Shown here piece after piece: positions 16,866 through 24,527 of a stretch of DNA of 45,706 nucleotides. The translations under genes and the position numbers were made by a program. The notes below the pieces were generated by a model, which had not been told where the DNA came from, did no database searches, and worked only from the letters and a program-made list of their open reading frames with translations. Origin of the DNA: Anaerofilum faecale (GTDB taxonomy: Bacteria > Bacillota > Clostridia > Oscillospirales > Ruminococcaceae); contig DXFV01000041.1 in NCBI GenBank assembly GCA_019114265.1, positions 1 to 45,706 of the forward strand, read 5' to 3'. How positions within the stretch are numbered: position 1 is the first letter of the stretch; each line of letters opens with the position of its first letter.

Positions 16866-16942
16866 TGGTGGAGAATTAGGGACTCGAACCCCAGACTTCC
16901 TGCGTGTGATGCAGGCACTCTAACCAGCTGAGCTAATCCTCC
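16866..16942 (-). tRNA. tRNA-Val (anticodon CAC)
   Basis: The 77-base cloverleaf includes an encoded CCA. The acceptor strands are GGAGGAT / ATTCTCC, the D-arm is TAGCTCAGCTGGTTAGAG, the anticodon stem is CCTGC/GCAGG with loop ATCACAC (anticodon CAC), and the T-loop is GGTTCGAGTCC. Confidence 0.95.
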
Positions 16943-16983
16943 GCGGTGATTAGAATTATATCACCGCAATTCCGTTTCGTCAA
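16943..16983 (-). promoter_or_regulatory. tRNA-Val promoter with an overlapping palindrome
   Basis: The minus strand has TTGACG (16983-16978) and TATAAT (16960-16955), 17 bases apart. An inverted repeat GCGGTGAT (16943-16950) / ATCACCGC (16960-16967) straddles the -10 box. Confidence 0.75.
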
Positions 16984-17018
16984 TAGGTTTTCAAAACTTT
17001 TTTCAAAAAATTTTTGCA

Positions 17019-17837
17019 TCAGGATTTTCCCATCTCGCGGGTGCGGGCAAAGGCTGCCGTCACCGCGTCCATCGCCGCGCCGCGCAGTCCCGCACGTTCC
17101 AGTGCGTGCACACCGGCGACGGTGCTGCCGGCCGGGCTGCACACCTCGTCTTTCAGCTGGCCGGGATGCTTGCCGCTCTCCAGCGCCAGCGCCGCCGCCC
17201 CCAGCACCGCCTGCGCCGCGTACTGCCGCGCCTTGGCGCGGGGCAGGCCCGTCTCCACCGCGCCGTCGGCCAGCGCGTCCAGCAGCATATCCACCCACGC
17301 CCCGGTGCAGCCGGCGATCACGCTGCCCGCGTCCATCAGGCTCTCGTCGATGGCGTCGAACCGCCCCGCCGCCGCCAGCATCCGGCACAGCTCGTCCGTT
17401 TCCTCCCGGGTGGCCAGCGCGTCGGGGGTGACCAGCGTCATCCCCTGCCCCACCGCGCAGGCGGTGTTGGGCATGATGCGGACGACCGGGTAGTCGCCGC
17501 CTGCCATCTCCTTCAGCCGCGCAATGGACAGCCCGGCCGCCATGCTCACCAGTACGAACCGGTCCCCCGCCGCCTGCCGGTCCGCCAGTACCGGCGCGAT
17601 GCCCGCCAGCATCCCGGCCATCATCTGCGGCTTCACGCCCAAAAACACGAACCGCCCGTTCCGCGCGGCTTCGGCGTTGGTCTCGGCCACCGCACAGCCG
17701 TGCTGCGCGGCCAGCGCGCGGGCTTTTTCCGGCGTGCGGTTGGTGAGCAGACAGTCGGCCCCATACCCTCCGGCCGCCGCCGCGGCCACCAGAGCGCCGG
17801 CCATGTTGCCGGTGCCGATGAACGACATTTTATACAT
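17019..17837 (-). CDS. proC: Pyrroline-5-carboxylate reductase
   Basis: This 272-residue protein begins MYKMSFIGTGNMAGALV, a Rossmann NAD(P)H-binding motif, with FVFLGVKPQMM and VVRIMPNTACAVGQG in the first domain. The C-terminal dimer domain has GSVIAGCTGAWVDML, KARQYAAQAVLGAAALAL and DEVCSPAGSTVAGVHALE, the family signature. It performs the last step of proline synthesis. The gene lies 19 bases after the amidohydrolase gene and probably shares its transcript, though no functional link is obvious. The region between it and tRNA-Val is AT-rich and holds the tRNA promoter. Confidence 0.95.
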   Translation of the reverse strand: MYKMSFIGTGNMAGALVAAAAAGGYGADCLLTNRTPEKARALAAQHGCAVAETNAEAARNGRFVFLGVKPQMMAGMLAGIAPVLADRQAAGDRFVLVSMAAGLSIARLKEMAGGDYPVVRIMPNTACAVGQGMTLVTPDALATREETDELCRMLAAAGRFDAIDESLMDAGSVIAGCTGAWVDMLLDALADGAVETGLPRAKARQYAAQAVLGAAALALESGKHPGQLKDEVCSPAGSTVAGVHALERAGLRGAAMDAVTAAFARTREMGKS

Positions 17838-17856
17838 CCTGTTTTCCTTCTTTCTG

Positions 17857-19443
17857 TTAGTCCACCATGTTGAATATATCCTCGCCGTCCTTGACGGTGC
17901 GCAGCACCCGGATGGCCTTCAGCTCGTCGGGCGGCACAGACAGCGGGTCGGCGCTGAGCTGCACCAGGTCGGCCCGCTTGCCCGCTTCCAGCGTCCCCTT
18001 GTCGGCCTCCTCGAAATACTGGTAGGCGGCGTTTGCCGTCACCGCGCGCAGCGCGTCCAGCACCGGGATGCGCTGGTCCTCGCCCAGCACCACCCCCGCG
18101 CGGGTGCGGCGGACAGCGGCGCACCACACCGTTTCCAGCATGTCCGGCGGGATGACCGGCGCGTCCTGGTGGAAGGTGAAGGGCAGGCCCAGCCGCCGCG
18201 CGGTGCCCGCCTGGCTGATCTGCGCCGCGCGCGCAGGGCCGAAGTTGCGGATGTGCACGTCGCCCCAGTGCCACACATGGGCCACAAAAAACGACGGCAT
18301 CATGCCCACCTTTGCCATCCGCTCCAGCTGGGAGGCGGTGGCCAGCTGGGCATGCACCATCACCGGGCGCATTGTTTGCAGCGCGGGGCGGTCTTTGGCC
18401 ACCTGCTCGGCAGCGGACACATACTGTTCGGCGGCCGCGTCGCCGTTGCAGTGGGCCAGCAGCTGCATCCCCTCGTCGGCCGAGGCGGCCAGAGCACGGC
18501 GCACCGTTTCGTCCGGCAGGGTGGGATAGCCGCGGTATCCGCCGCTGCCGGGGTATTCCTCCAGCATCCAGGCGGTGCGCCCCTGCGGCGAGCCGTCCAG
18601 GAAGATCTTGTATCCGCCCAGTTTGAACCGCTGGTGATACCGCCCCACATGGGCGACAAATTCGCGTTTCAGCGCCCCGGCGTCGGCGAAGTCGGCATAG
18701 CCCACCAGGTCCAGCCGCAGCCTGCCCAGCAGCAGACCTTTGTACAACGGCGCCAGCTGCCGGGTGAACATCCCCTCCTGCACGGTGGCGATGCCGTAGC
18801 CGGCGTACAGGGTCTGGGCGCGGTCGAAGGCGTCGGCCAGCTCCTGCGGGGTGGGCATGGGGGCCTTCTGCAGCGCCTGGATGAAAGCGTTTTCCTCCAG
18901 ATAGCCGGTCAGGCGGCCGTCCTTCACCTCGATGCGCCCGCCCTCCGGGGAGGGCGTGTCCGGCGTGATGCCCAGCAGCTCCAGCGCCGCCGTGTTGGCA
19001 ACGCCCACATGGCCCGACTGGTGCTGGAGGAGCACCGGGTTGTTCGGCGCCGCTTTGTCCAGCAGCTCGCGGGTGGGATGTGCCTGCTCGGCCAGGCGGT
19101 TGTGGTCGTAGCCTTTGCCCAGCACCCATTTCCCGGCCGGGACGCGGTTGCGCTCGATATACGCCCGGATGGTCTCTTCCACCTCGGAAAAACTGGCGGC
19201 TTTGTCCAGCGACGCCTGCAAAAGGCCGTTTGCGCAGGCGGAGAAATGGCTGTGCGGGTCGATGAAGGCAGGCAGCAGCACGCTGTCTGCGAGGTCGATG
19301 CGCCGGGCGGCGGGCGATGTCTGCGCCAGCACCTCCTCCCGGCTGCCCACGGCGGCGATGCGGCCGTCCCTCACCAGCAGCGCTTCGGCCCACAGGGGGT
19401 GGGCCATCGTCAGGATGCGGCCCAGATATACGGTCTCGGTCAT
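17857..19443 (-). CDS. Metal-dependent amidohydrolase, Amidohydro_3 (YtcJ-like) family
   Basis: This is a 528-residue TIM-barrel hydrolase. The N-terminal metal motif is FIDPHSHFSACANGL, further ligands lie in LLAHCNGDAAAEQYV and VMVHAQLA, and the C-terminal Asp is in FTFHQDAPVIPPD. The small beta domain is split between both ends, as usual (VLRGRI-like start; GKRADLVQLSADP end). YtcJ-like enzymes are mostly uncharacterised amide or formamide hydrolases. No signal peptide is seen, so it is cytoplasmic. The start at 19443 follows GAAAGGAG by about ten bases. Its substrate cannot be named. Confidence 0.85.
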   Translation of the reverse strand: MTETVYLGRILTMAHPLWAEALLVRDGRIAAVGSREEVLAQTSPAARRIDLADSVLLPAFIDPHSHFSACANGLLQASLDKAASFSEVEETIRAYIERNRVPAGKWVLGKGYDHNRLAEQAHPTRELLDKAAPNNPVLLQHQSGHVGVANTAALELLGITPDTPSPEGGRIEVKDGRLTGYLEENAFIQALQKAPMPTPQELADAFDRAQTLYAGYGIATVQEGMFTRQLAPLYKGLLLGRLRLDLVGYADFADAGALKREFVAHVGRYHQRFKLGGYKIFLDGSPQGRTAWMLEEYPGSGGYRGYPTLPDETVRRALAASADEGMQLLAHCNGDAAAEQYVSAAEQVAKDRPALQTMRPVMVHAQLATASQLERMAKVGMMPSFFVAHVWHWGDVHIRNFGPARAAQISQAGTARRLGLPFTFHQDAPVIPPDMLETVWCAAVRRTRAGVVLGEDQRIPVLDALRAVTANAAYQYFEEADKGTLEAGKRADLVQLSADPLSVPPDELKAIRVLRTVKDGEDIFNMVD

Positions 19444-19465
19444 GAATGCGTTCACTCCTTTCATA

Positions 19466-19543
19466 CAGGGAAGGTTTTTGGCACCGCCCGGCTTCCCCCT
19501 GGGGGGAAGCTGTCCCCCGCAAGGGGGACTGATGAGGGGAGAG
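19466..19543 (+). repeat. Two-hairpin intergenic repeat, A-type
   Basis: GGCTTCCCCC..GGGGGAAGC is followed by GTCCCCC-GCAA-GGGGGAC and the tail TGATGAGGGGA. A B-type fragment CCTCATCCGCCCC lies at 19595-19607. The second stem differs in sequence from the other A copies but stays fully paired. Confidence 0.85.
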
Positions 19544-19679
19544 CTCCCGGGCCGCACCCGCTTCCCCCGCACCGCGCAGACGGCCCGGCCTCGGCCTCAT
19601 CCGCCCCGCTCCCCTCGCTCCGGCGCCATGCAAAACAGCGCCGGGCAAAACTGCCGCGGCGCCGCGAAAAACACAGCGG

Positions 19680-21284
19680 TCAGGCGCGGTTGGCCTTCCA
19701 CTGCAAGTATTCCTCAAATGTGCCGGCGTAATCGGTGCAGCCGCTCTCGCCCGGCATCGCCAGCTCGATGATGCGGTTCGCCACCGTGTCGATCAGCTGG
19801 TGGTCGTGGGTGGCCAGCAGCACGTTGCCCTTGTACGCCTCGATGCCGTCGGTGAGGGCGGCGATGCTCTCCAGGTCCAGATGGTCGGTGGGCTGATCCA
19901 GCAGGATCACGTTCGCGCCGTTCATCATCATGCGGCTGAGCATGCAGCGCACCTTCTCGCCGCCCGACAGCACCTTCGCCGGTTTCAGCACCTCGTCGCC
20001 CGAGAAGAGCATCCTGCCCAAAAAGCCGCGCAGATAGGTCTCGGACGGGTCGGGCGAATACTGCCGCAGCCACTCGATCAGGTTCAGCTCGCAGCCCTCG
20101 AAGAAGGCGGTGTTGTCCTTGGGGAAGTAGCTCTGGGTGGTGGACACGCCCCACTTGAAGCTGCCCTCGTCCGGCTCCATCTCCCCCGCCAGGATCTGCA
20201 TCAGGGCGGTCTGGCCGGCCTCGTTCTCGCCCACCAGCGCGATCTTGTCGAACTTGTTCACCGTGAAGGTGACCTTGTCCAGCACCTTCACCCCGTCGAT
20301 GGTCTTGGAGATGCCCTCCACGAACAGGATGTCCTTGCCGGCCTCGCGGTCGGGGGTGAACTGGACAAAGGGGTATTTGCGGCTGGAGGCGGGCAGCTCC
20401 TCCAGCTGGATCGAGTCGAGGATCTTTTTGCGGCTGGTGGCCTGCTTGGACTTCGACTTGTTGGCCGAGAACCGCTGGATGAAGGCCTGCAGCTCCTTGA
20501 TCTTCTCCTCTTTTTTCTTGTTCTGGTTGCGGATCAGCTGCTGCATCAGGCGGGAGGAATCGTACCAGAAATCGTAGTTGCCGGCGTACAGCTTCACCTT
20601 GCCGTAGTCGATGTCCACCGTGTGGGTGCAGACGGCGTTCAGGAAATGCCGGTCGTGGCTGACCACGATCACGGTGCCGTCGTAGTCCATCAGGAACTCC
20701 TCCAGCCAGGTGATGCTGGCCAGGTCCAGGCCGTTGGTGGGCTCGTCCAGCAGAATCACGTTCGGATGGCCGAACAGCGCCTTCGCCAGCAGCACCTTCA
20801 CCTTGCCCTTGCCGTCCAGCGCGCTCATCGGGCCGTAGTGGTCGTAGCCGGTCAGGCCCAGGCCGTTCAGCAGCTGGGCGGCGTCGCTCTCGGCCTCCCA
20901 GCCGCCCATCTCGGCAAACTCGCCCTCCAGCTCGGCGGCGCGCTCGCCGTCGGCGTCGGAGAAATCGGGCTTGTTGTACAGCTCGTCCTTCTCCTTCATG
21001 ATGGCATACAGGCGCGGGTTGCCCATCAGCACCGTCTCCATCACGGTGTAGTCGTCGTATTTGAAGTGGTCCTGCTCCAGCACGCTCATGCGGCAGCCCG
21101 GCTTGAGGGACACCGAGCCGGTGGTGGGCTCCAGCTCGCCGGACAAGATGCGCAGCAGGGTGGATTTGCCGGCGCCGTTGGCGCCGATGATGCCGTAGCA
21201 GTTGCCCTCGGTGAATTTGAGGTCAACGTGTTTATACAGGGTGGAGCCTGCGAACTGCAGGCTCACGTCGGATACAGTCAGCAC
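19680..21284 (-). CDS. ABC-F family ATPase with a degenerate second ATP site
   Basis: This is a 534-residue protein with two ABC domains and no membrane segment, as in ABC-F translation factors (YbiT/YkpA-like). Domain 1 has GANGAGKSTLLRIL, LLDEPTNGLD and VSHDRHFLNAVC, but its signature reads LDGKGKVKVLL rather than LSGGQ. The linker near residue 260 is Lys-rich (KKKEEKIKELQ). Domain 2 has GENEAGQTAL, where the Walker A Lys is Gln358; a normal LSGGEKVRCML signature; and LLDQPTDHLDLES, where the catalytic Glu is Gln464. The GTG start at 21282-21284 follows AAAGGAG. A role at the ribosome is inferred from family. Confidence 0.85.
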   Translation of the reverse strand: MLTVSDVSLQFAGSTLYKHVDLKFTEGNCYGIIGANGAGKSTLLRILSGELEPTTGSVSLKPGCRMSVLEQDHFKYDDYTVMETVLMGNPRLYAIMKEKDELYNKPDFSDADGERAAELEGEFAEMGGWEAESDAAQLLNGLGLTGYDHYGPMSALDGKGKVKVLLAKALFGHPNVILLDEPTNGLDLASITWLEEFLMDYDGTVIVVSHDRHFLNAVCTHTVDIDYGKVKLYAGNYDFWYDSSRLMQQLIRNQNKKKEEKIKELQAFIQRFSANKSKSKQATSRKKILDSIQLEELPASSRKYPFVQFTPDREAGKDILFVEGISKTIDGVKVLDKVTFTVNKFDKIALVGENEAGQTALMQILAGEMEPDEGSFKWGVSTTQSYFPKDNTAFFEGCELNLIEWLRQYSPDPSETYLRGFLGRMLFSGDEVLKPAKVLSGGEKVRCMLSRMMMNGANVILLDQPTDHLDLESIAALTDGIEAYKGNVLLATHDHQLIDTVANRIIELAMPGESGCTDYAGTFEEYLQWKANRA

Positions 21285-21383
21285 GGTTTTGTTCTCCTTT
21301 TTCTGATAATGGTCCAGTATCCAGTATACCACAAAGGCCCCCGCTTTTCCACCCCGCCGGGCGAAAAAGCCGCCCTCCGCCGC

Positions 21384-21412
21384 TTGACCGCCTGCGCCAA
21401 TGGCGGTACAAT
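21384..21412 (+). promoter_or_regulatory. Promoter of metY-metA
   Basis: TTGACC at 21384-21389 and TACAAT at 21407-21412 are 17 bases apart. The leader is only about 35 bases, with no room for a SAM riboswitch or T-box. Confidence 0.8.
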
Positions 21413-21452
21413 AAAACTGCTTGCAGATTTTTGCAAAACGGAGGGAAAGAAA

Positions 21453-22733
21453 ATGAAACTGTCGTTCAACAGCGCCTGCGTGCACGGCGCATACCGGGCC
21501 GAGAGCGGCCAGCCGCAGGAGCTGCCCATCGCCCAGAGCACCACCTATCGCTACTACAGCACCGACGACGTGGCCGCCCTGTTCGACCTGAAGAGCGCCG
21601 ACCACATGTATACCCGCATCTCCAACCCCACCGTGGCCGCGCTGGAAAACAAGATGGCGCTGCTGGAGGGCGGCGTGGCGGCGGTGGCCGCTTCCAGCGG
21701 CCAGAGCGCCACCCTGATGACCCTGCTGAACATCTGCGAGGCGGGCGACCACATCCTGGCTTCCACCAACATCTACGGCGGCAGCCACAACCTCATCACC
21801 GTGAGCTTTGCCAAGCTGGGCATCGCCCACACGCTGGTGGACCCCGACGCCCCGCTGGAGGAGATCGTGGCGGCGGCCACCCCGCGCACCAAGGCCCTGT
21901 TTGCCGAGACGCTGGGCAACCCCGCGCTGAGCGTGCTGGATTTTGAAAAGTGGAGCGCCGCCGCCAAACAGCTGGGCGTGCCGCTGATCGTGGACAACAC
22001 CCTGGCCACCCCCTACTGCTGCCGTCCGCTGGAGCACGGCGCAGACATCGTGATCCACTCCACCACCAAGTATTCCGACGGCCACGCCACCAGCGTGGGC
22101 GGCATGGTGATCGACGGCGGCACCTTCGACTGGACCGCCGGCGGCAAGTATCCCGGCCTGACCACCCCGGACGAGAGCTACCACGGCCTGGTCTACACCG
22201 AGGCGTTCGGCCCGTCCGCCTTCGCGGTGAAGCTGCGCGGCCAGCTGCTGCGCGATTTCGGCGCGGTGATGGCCCCCCAGAACGCATGGCTCACCCATCT
22301 GGGCCTCGAGACCCTGCATGTGCGCATGCAGCGCCACTGCGAGAACGCGCTGGCGCTGGCGGAGCACCTGGAGGCCAGCCCCTATGTGGAGTGGGTGAAC
22401 TACCCCGGCCTCAAGAGCAGCAAATACCACGATCTGGCAAAGAAATATCTGGCGAACGGCGCGGGCGGCGTGCTGACCTTCGGCGTGAAGGGCGGCCTGG
22501 CGGCCGGCAAGAAGTTCATCGAGAACCTCGACATGACCAGCCTGGTGGTGCATGTGGGCGACCTGCGCACCAGCGTGCTGCATCCCTCCTCCACCACCCA
22601 TCGCCAGCTCAGCGAGGCCGACCAGATCGCGGCGGGCATCCGCCCGGAGCTGATTCGTGTGTCGGTGGGCATCGAGGACATCGGCGACATCCTGGCCGAT
22701 TTCGACCAGGCGCTGGCCGCGGCCTGCCGCTGA
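21453..22733 (+). CDS. metY: O-acetylhomoserine sulfhydrylase (aminocarboxypropyltransferase)
   Basis: This is a 426-residue PLP enzyme of the Cys/Met metabolism family. The PLP Lys lies in HSTTKYSDGHATSVGG; other motifs are YTRISNPTVAALE, ASSGQSATLMTLL, FAETLGNPALSVLD and the C-terminal LVVHVGDLRTSVLHPSSTTH and IRVSVGIEDIGDI. The length and PNTP-like ISNPT segment fit MetY, which makes homocysteine from O-acetylhomoserine and sulfide. The ATG follows GGAGGGAAAGAAA. metA lies 29 bases downstream in the same operon and carries the acetyl-type residue, so the pair forms a direct sulfhydrylation route. Confidence 0.94.
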   Translation: MKLSFNSACVHGAYRAESGQPQELPIAQSTTYRYYSTDDVAALFDLKSADHMYTRISNPTVAALENKMALLEGGVAAVAASSGQSATLMTLLNICEAGDHILASTNIYGGSHNLITVSFAKLGIAHTLVDPDAPLEEIVAAATPRTKALFAETLGNPALSVLDFEKWSAAAKQLGVPLIVDNTLATPYCCRPLEHGADIVIHSTTKYSDGHATSVGGMVIDGGTFDWTAGGKYPGLTTPDESYHGLVYTEAFGPSAFAVKLRGQLLRDFGAVMAPQNAWLTHLGLETLHVRMQRHCENALALAEHLEASPYVEWVNYPGLKSSKYHDLAKKYLANGAGGVLTFGVKGGLAAGKKFIENLDMTSLVVHVGDLRTSVLHPSSTTHRQLSEADQIAAGIRPELIRVSVGIEDIGDILADFDQALAAACR

Positions 22734-22762
22734 GCCCCATTTTGTAAAAAAGGAGCGCACCC

Positions 22763-23689
22763 ATGCCCCTGATCCTGCCCAAAAACCTGCCCGCCGCCGA
22801 AGCGCTGGAGCGGGAGAACATCTTCGTGATGCCCGAGGAGCGGGCACGCAACCAGGACATCCGTCCGCTGCGCATCGTGGTGGTGAACCTGATGCCCACC
22901 AAGATCGCCACCGAGACCCAGCTGGCGCGCCTGCTGGCCAGCACCCCTTTGCAGGTGGTGCTGACCTTTCTGCGCACCGGCACCCACCAGTCGAAAAACA
23001 CCAGCGAGAACCACCTGCAGGCCTTCTACCGCACGGTGGACGAGGTGATGGGCGAGCGGTTCGACGGCATGATCATCACCGGCGCGCCGGTGGAGCAGAT
23101 GCCGTTTGAAGAGGTGGACTACTGGCCCGAGCTGTGCCGCATCATGGATTTTTCCAAGAAGAACGTCTGGTCCACCCTGCACGTGTGCTGGGGGGCGCAG
23201 GCGGGCCTGTACCACCATTTCGGCATCCGCAAGCAGCCGCTGGACGAGAAGATGTTCGGCATCTTCCCCCACCGGGTCACCCGGCCGTCCAGCCCGCTGG
23301 TGCGCGGCTTCGACGAGATCTTCTATGCGCCGCATTCCCGCCACACCACCGTGAGCCGCGAGGACGTGCTGGCCACCCCCCAGGTGCGGGTGCTGGCCGA
23401 GAGCGACGAGGCCGGCCTGTACCTGATGGCCACCGATTCCGGGCGGCAGATCTTCGTCACCGGTCACCCAGAATACGACCGCCTCACGCTGGACAGCGAA
23501 TACCGCCGCGACCTTGCGCGCGGGCTTGCCATCCAGCCCCCGGCCCACTACTACGCGGACGACGACCCCGGCCGGGACGTGCTGTTCCGCTGGCGCGGAC
23601 ACGCCCACCTGCTCTATTCCAACTGGCTGAACTACTATGTATACCAGCAGACGCCGTACGATCTGACCGACCTGCCCGGCGGGATGTGA
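22763..23689 (+). CDS. metA: Homoserine O-acetyltransferase, MetA type
   Basis: This is a 308-residue class-I glutamine-amidotransferase-fold enzyme of the MetA family. It has LRIVVVNLMPTKIATETQ, the nucleophile Cys142 in VCWGAQAGLYHHFG, and the His-Glu pair in TGHPEYDRLTL. The acyl-choice position is Glu111 in TGAPVEQMPFEEVDYW. In characterised MetA proteins Glu here goes with acetyl-CoA and Gly with succinyl-CoA, so despite the usual name (succinyltransferase) this one is predicted to acetylate homoserine. That fits its partner metY. The start follows AAAAAAGGAGCG. Confidence 0.94.
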   Translation: MPLILPKNLPAAEALERENIFVMPEERARNQDIRPLRIVVVNLMPTKIATETQLARLLASTPLQVVLTFLRTGTHQSKNTSENHLQAFYRTVDEVMGERFDGMIITGAPVEQMPFEEVDYWPELCRIMDFSKKNVWSTLHVCWGAQAGLYHHFGIRKQPLDEKMFGIFPHRVTRPSSPLVRGFDEIFYAPHSRHTTVSREDVLATPQVRVLAESDEAGLYLMATDSGRQIFVTGHPEYDRLTLDSEYRRDLARGLAIQPPAHYYADDDPGRDVLFRWRGHAHLLYSNWLNYYVYQQTPYDLTDLPGGM

Positions 23690-23711
23690 GCGGACGGTCT
23701 CCCGCCCCCGA

Positions 23712-24010
23712 GGAAAGCCGCCGCTTTGCACCGCGCTCTCGGGAAATGCACCTGCTGGCGGACGGCTTCCACCTCATCCGCCCCCTTTGGGGGCACCTTC
23801 CCCTGTCCGGGGAAGGCTTGCCGTACCGTTGGCTTCCCCCCTGGGGGGAAGCTGTCGCCGCAGGCGACTGATGAGGGGAAGGCCGCCGCTTTGCACCGCG
23901 CTCTCGGGAAACGCACCTGCTGCCGGACGGCCTCGACCTCATCCGCCCCCTGTCGGGGGCACCTTCCCCTGCCCGGGGAAGGCGTTCGGTACCGTTGGCT
24001 TCCCTCTCCC
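23712..24010. repeat. Imperfect tandem duplication of about 165 bases containing hairpin repeats
   Basis: The segment starting GCCGCCGCTTTGCACC occurs at 23717 and again at 23882, a period of 165 (166 after one indel). The second unit is cut short near 24006. Each unit includes a unique stretch of about 55 bases and a B-type repeat in reverse; the first unit also includes a full A-type repeat. No gene is seen in 23690-24054. Confidence 0.85.
23771..23878. repeat. Composite element: reversed B-type joined to A-type repeat
   Basis: The order is CCTCATCCGCC, stem CCCCC-TTT-GGGGG, stem CACCTTCCCC..GGGGAAGG, linker CTTGCCGTACCGTT, stem GGCTTCCCCC..GGGGGGAAGC, stem GTCGCC-GCA-GGCGAC and TGATGAGGGG. 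The ends CCTCATC and GATGAGG form inverted termini. A second copy at 23936-24006 lacks most of the right half. Confidence 0.85.
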
Positions 24011-24054
24011 ACACAAAACAAGGCCGCGCCGCCCTTTCACGCGCCGCGGATGCG

Positions 24055-24110
24055 AAACTGCACAAAAGAGGAAAAGACAAATCGCCTTCTCCTCTTTTGT
24101 GCAGTTTTTA
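24055..24110 (+). terminator. Terminator after metYA
   Basis: There are 18-base arms (AAACTGCACAAAAGAGGA and its complement) at 24055-24072 and 24090-24107, followed by a TTTTTA run. It is nearly symmetrical and could work in both directions. Confidence 0.85.
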
Positions 24111-24112
24111 TA

Positions 24113-24141
24113 TTGATTATCCCCAAATACTGCGATAAAAT
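24113..24141 (+). promoter_or_regulatory. Promoter of the small membrane protein gene
   Basis: TTGATT at 24113-24118 and TAAAAT at 24136-24141 are 17 bases apart, directly after the metYA terminator. Confidence 0.7.
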
Positions 24142-24197
24142 TTTATTAGTAGATCCAGTTCGTATACACCCGAATTTTACAGAAAGGAGAATGACCC

Positions 24198-24449
24198 TTG
24201 TCTGCGCTGCTGTATAATCTAAGCTTTTTGGGGACTCAGCTGCACACATGGTGGAGCCTTTGCGGGATCGCCAGCGTATTCTTTGCCGTTCTGGTAGCGG
24301 CCGCCGTGTGGCTGCACGCCTGCCTGCACCATCCCCGGGAAAACCCCCGCTGGCGCGCGCTGGGGGCTGCGCTGGCCGTTTTGGGCTTCTGTATCGCTCT
24401 GACCGGCAGTTTCCTGCTCTACCTCATCGTGCATACAGCTGCCGTCTGA
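24198..24449 (+). CDS. Small two-helix membrane protein of unknown function
   Basis: This 83-residue protein has two strong hydrophobic segments, near residues 20-42 (LCGIASVFFAVLVAAAVWLHACL) and 53-78 (ALGAALAVLGFCIALTGSFLLYLI), joined by a short basic loop HHPRENPRWR. The positive-inside rule puts that loop in the cytoplasm. It starts with TTG at 24198, eight bases after AGAAAGGAGA; the ATG at 24191 is out of frame and ends after eight codons. It has its own promoter and a strong terminator, so it is likely a real monocistronic gene. I do not recognise the family; it lacks SecG-like motifs. Confidence 0.65.
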   Translation: MSALLYNLSFLGTQLHTWWSLCGIASVFFAVLVAAAVWLHACLHHPRENPRWRALGAALAVLGFCIALTGSFLLYLIVHTAAV

Positions 24450-24468
24450 CACCTTTTCCGCAAAACAA

Positions 24469-24519
24469 ACCGCGCCCGGCACAGGGATCCCTCCCTGCGC
24501 CGGGCGCGGTCTTTCTTTT
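24469..24519. terminator. Terminator between convergent genes
   Basis: The 12-bp stem ACCGCGCCCGGC / GCCGGGCGCGGT is followed by a T-rich tract. Confidence 0.8.
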
Positions 24520-24527
24520 CTTCTGCG

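Noticed and set aside
19800..21452. A long open plus-strand frame opposite the ABC-F gene, continuous with metY.
   Set aside because: It is the antisense of a clear ABC-F gene, rich in His/Gln/Val from GC-skewed codons, and metY has its own promoter and ribosome site.
21288..21452. A possible SAM riboswitch or T-box before metY.
   Set aside because: The promoter at 21384-21412 leaves a leader of only about 35 bases, and no conserved T-box or SAM motif is seen.
23690..24010. Regular hairpins suggested a CRISPR array.
   Set aside because: The repeats are a two-copy tandem duplication of structured elements of different size, without short uniform repeats and spacers, and no cas genes are present.
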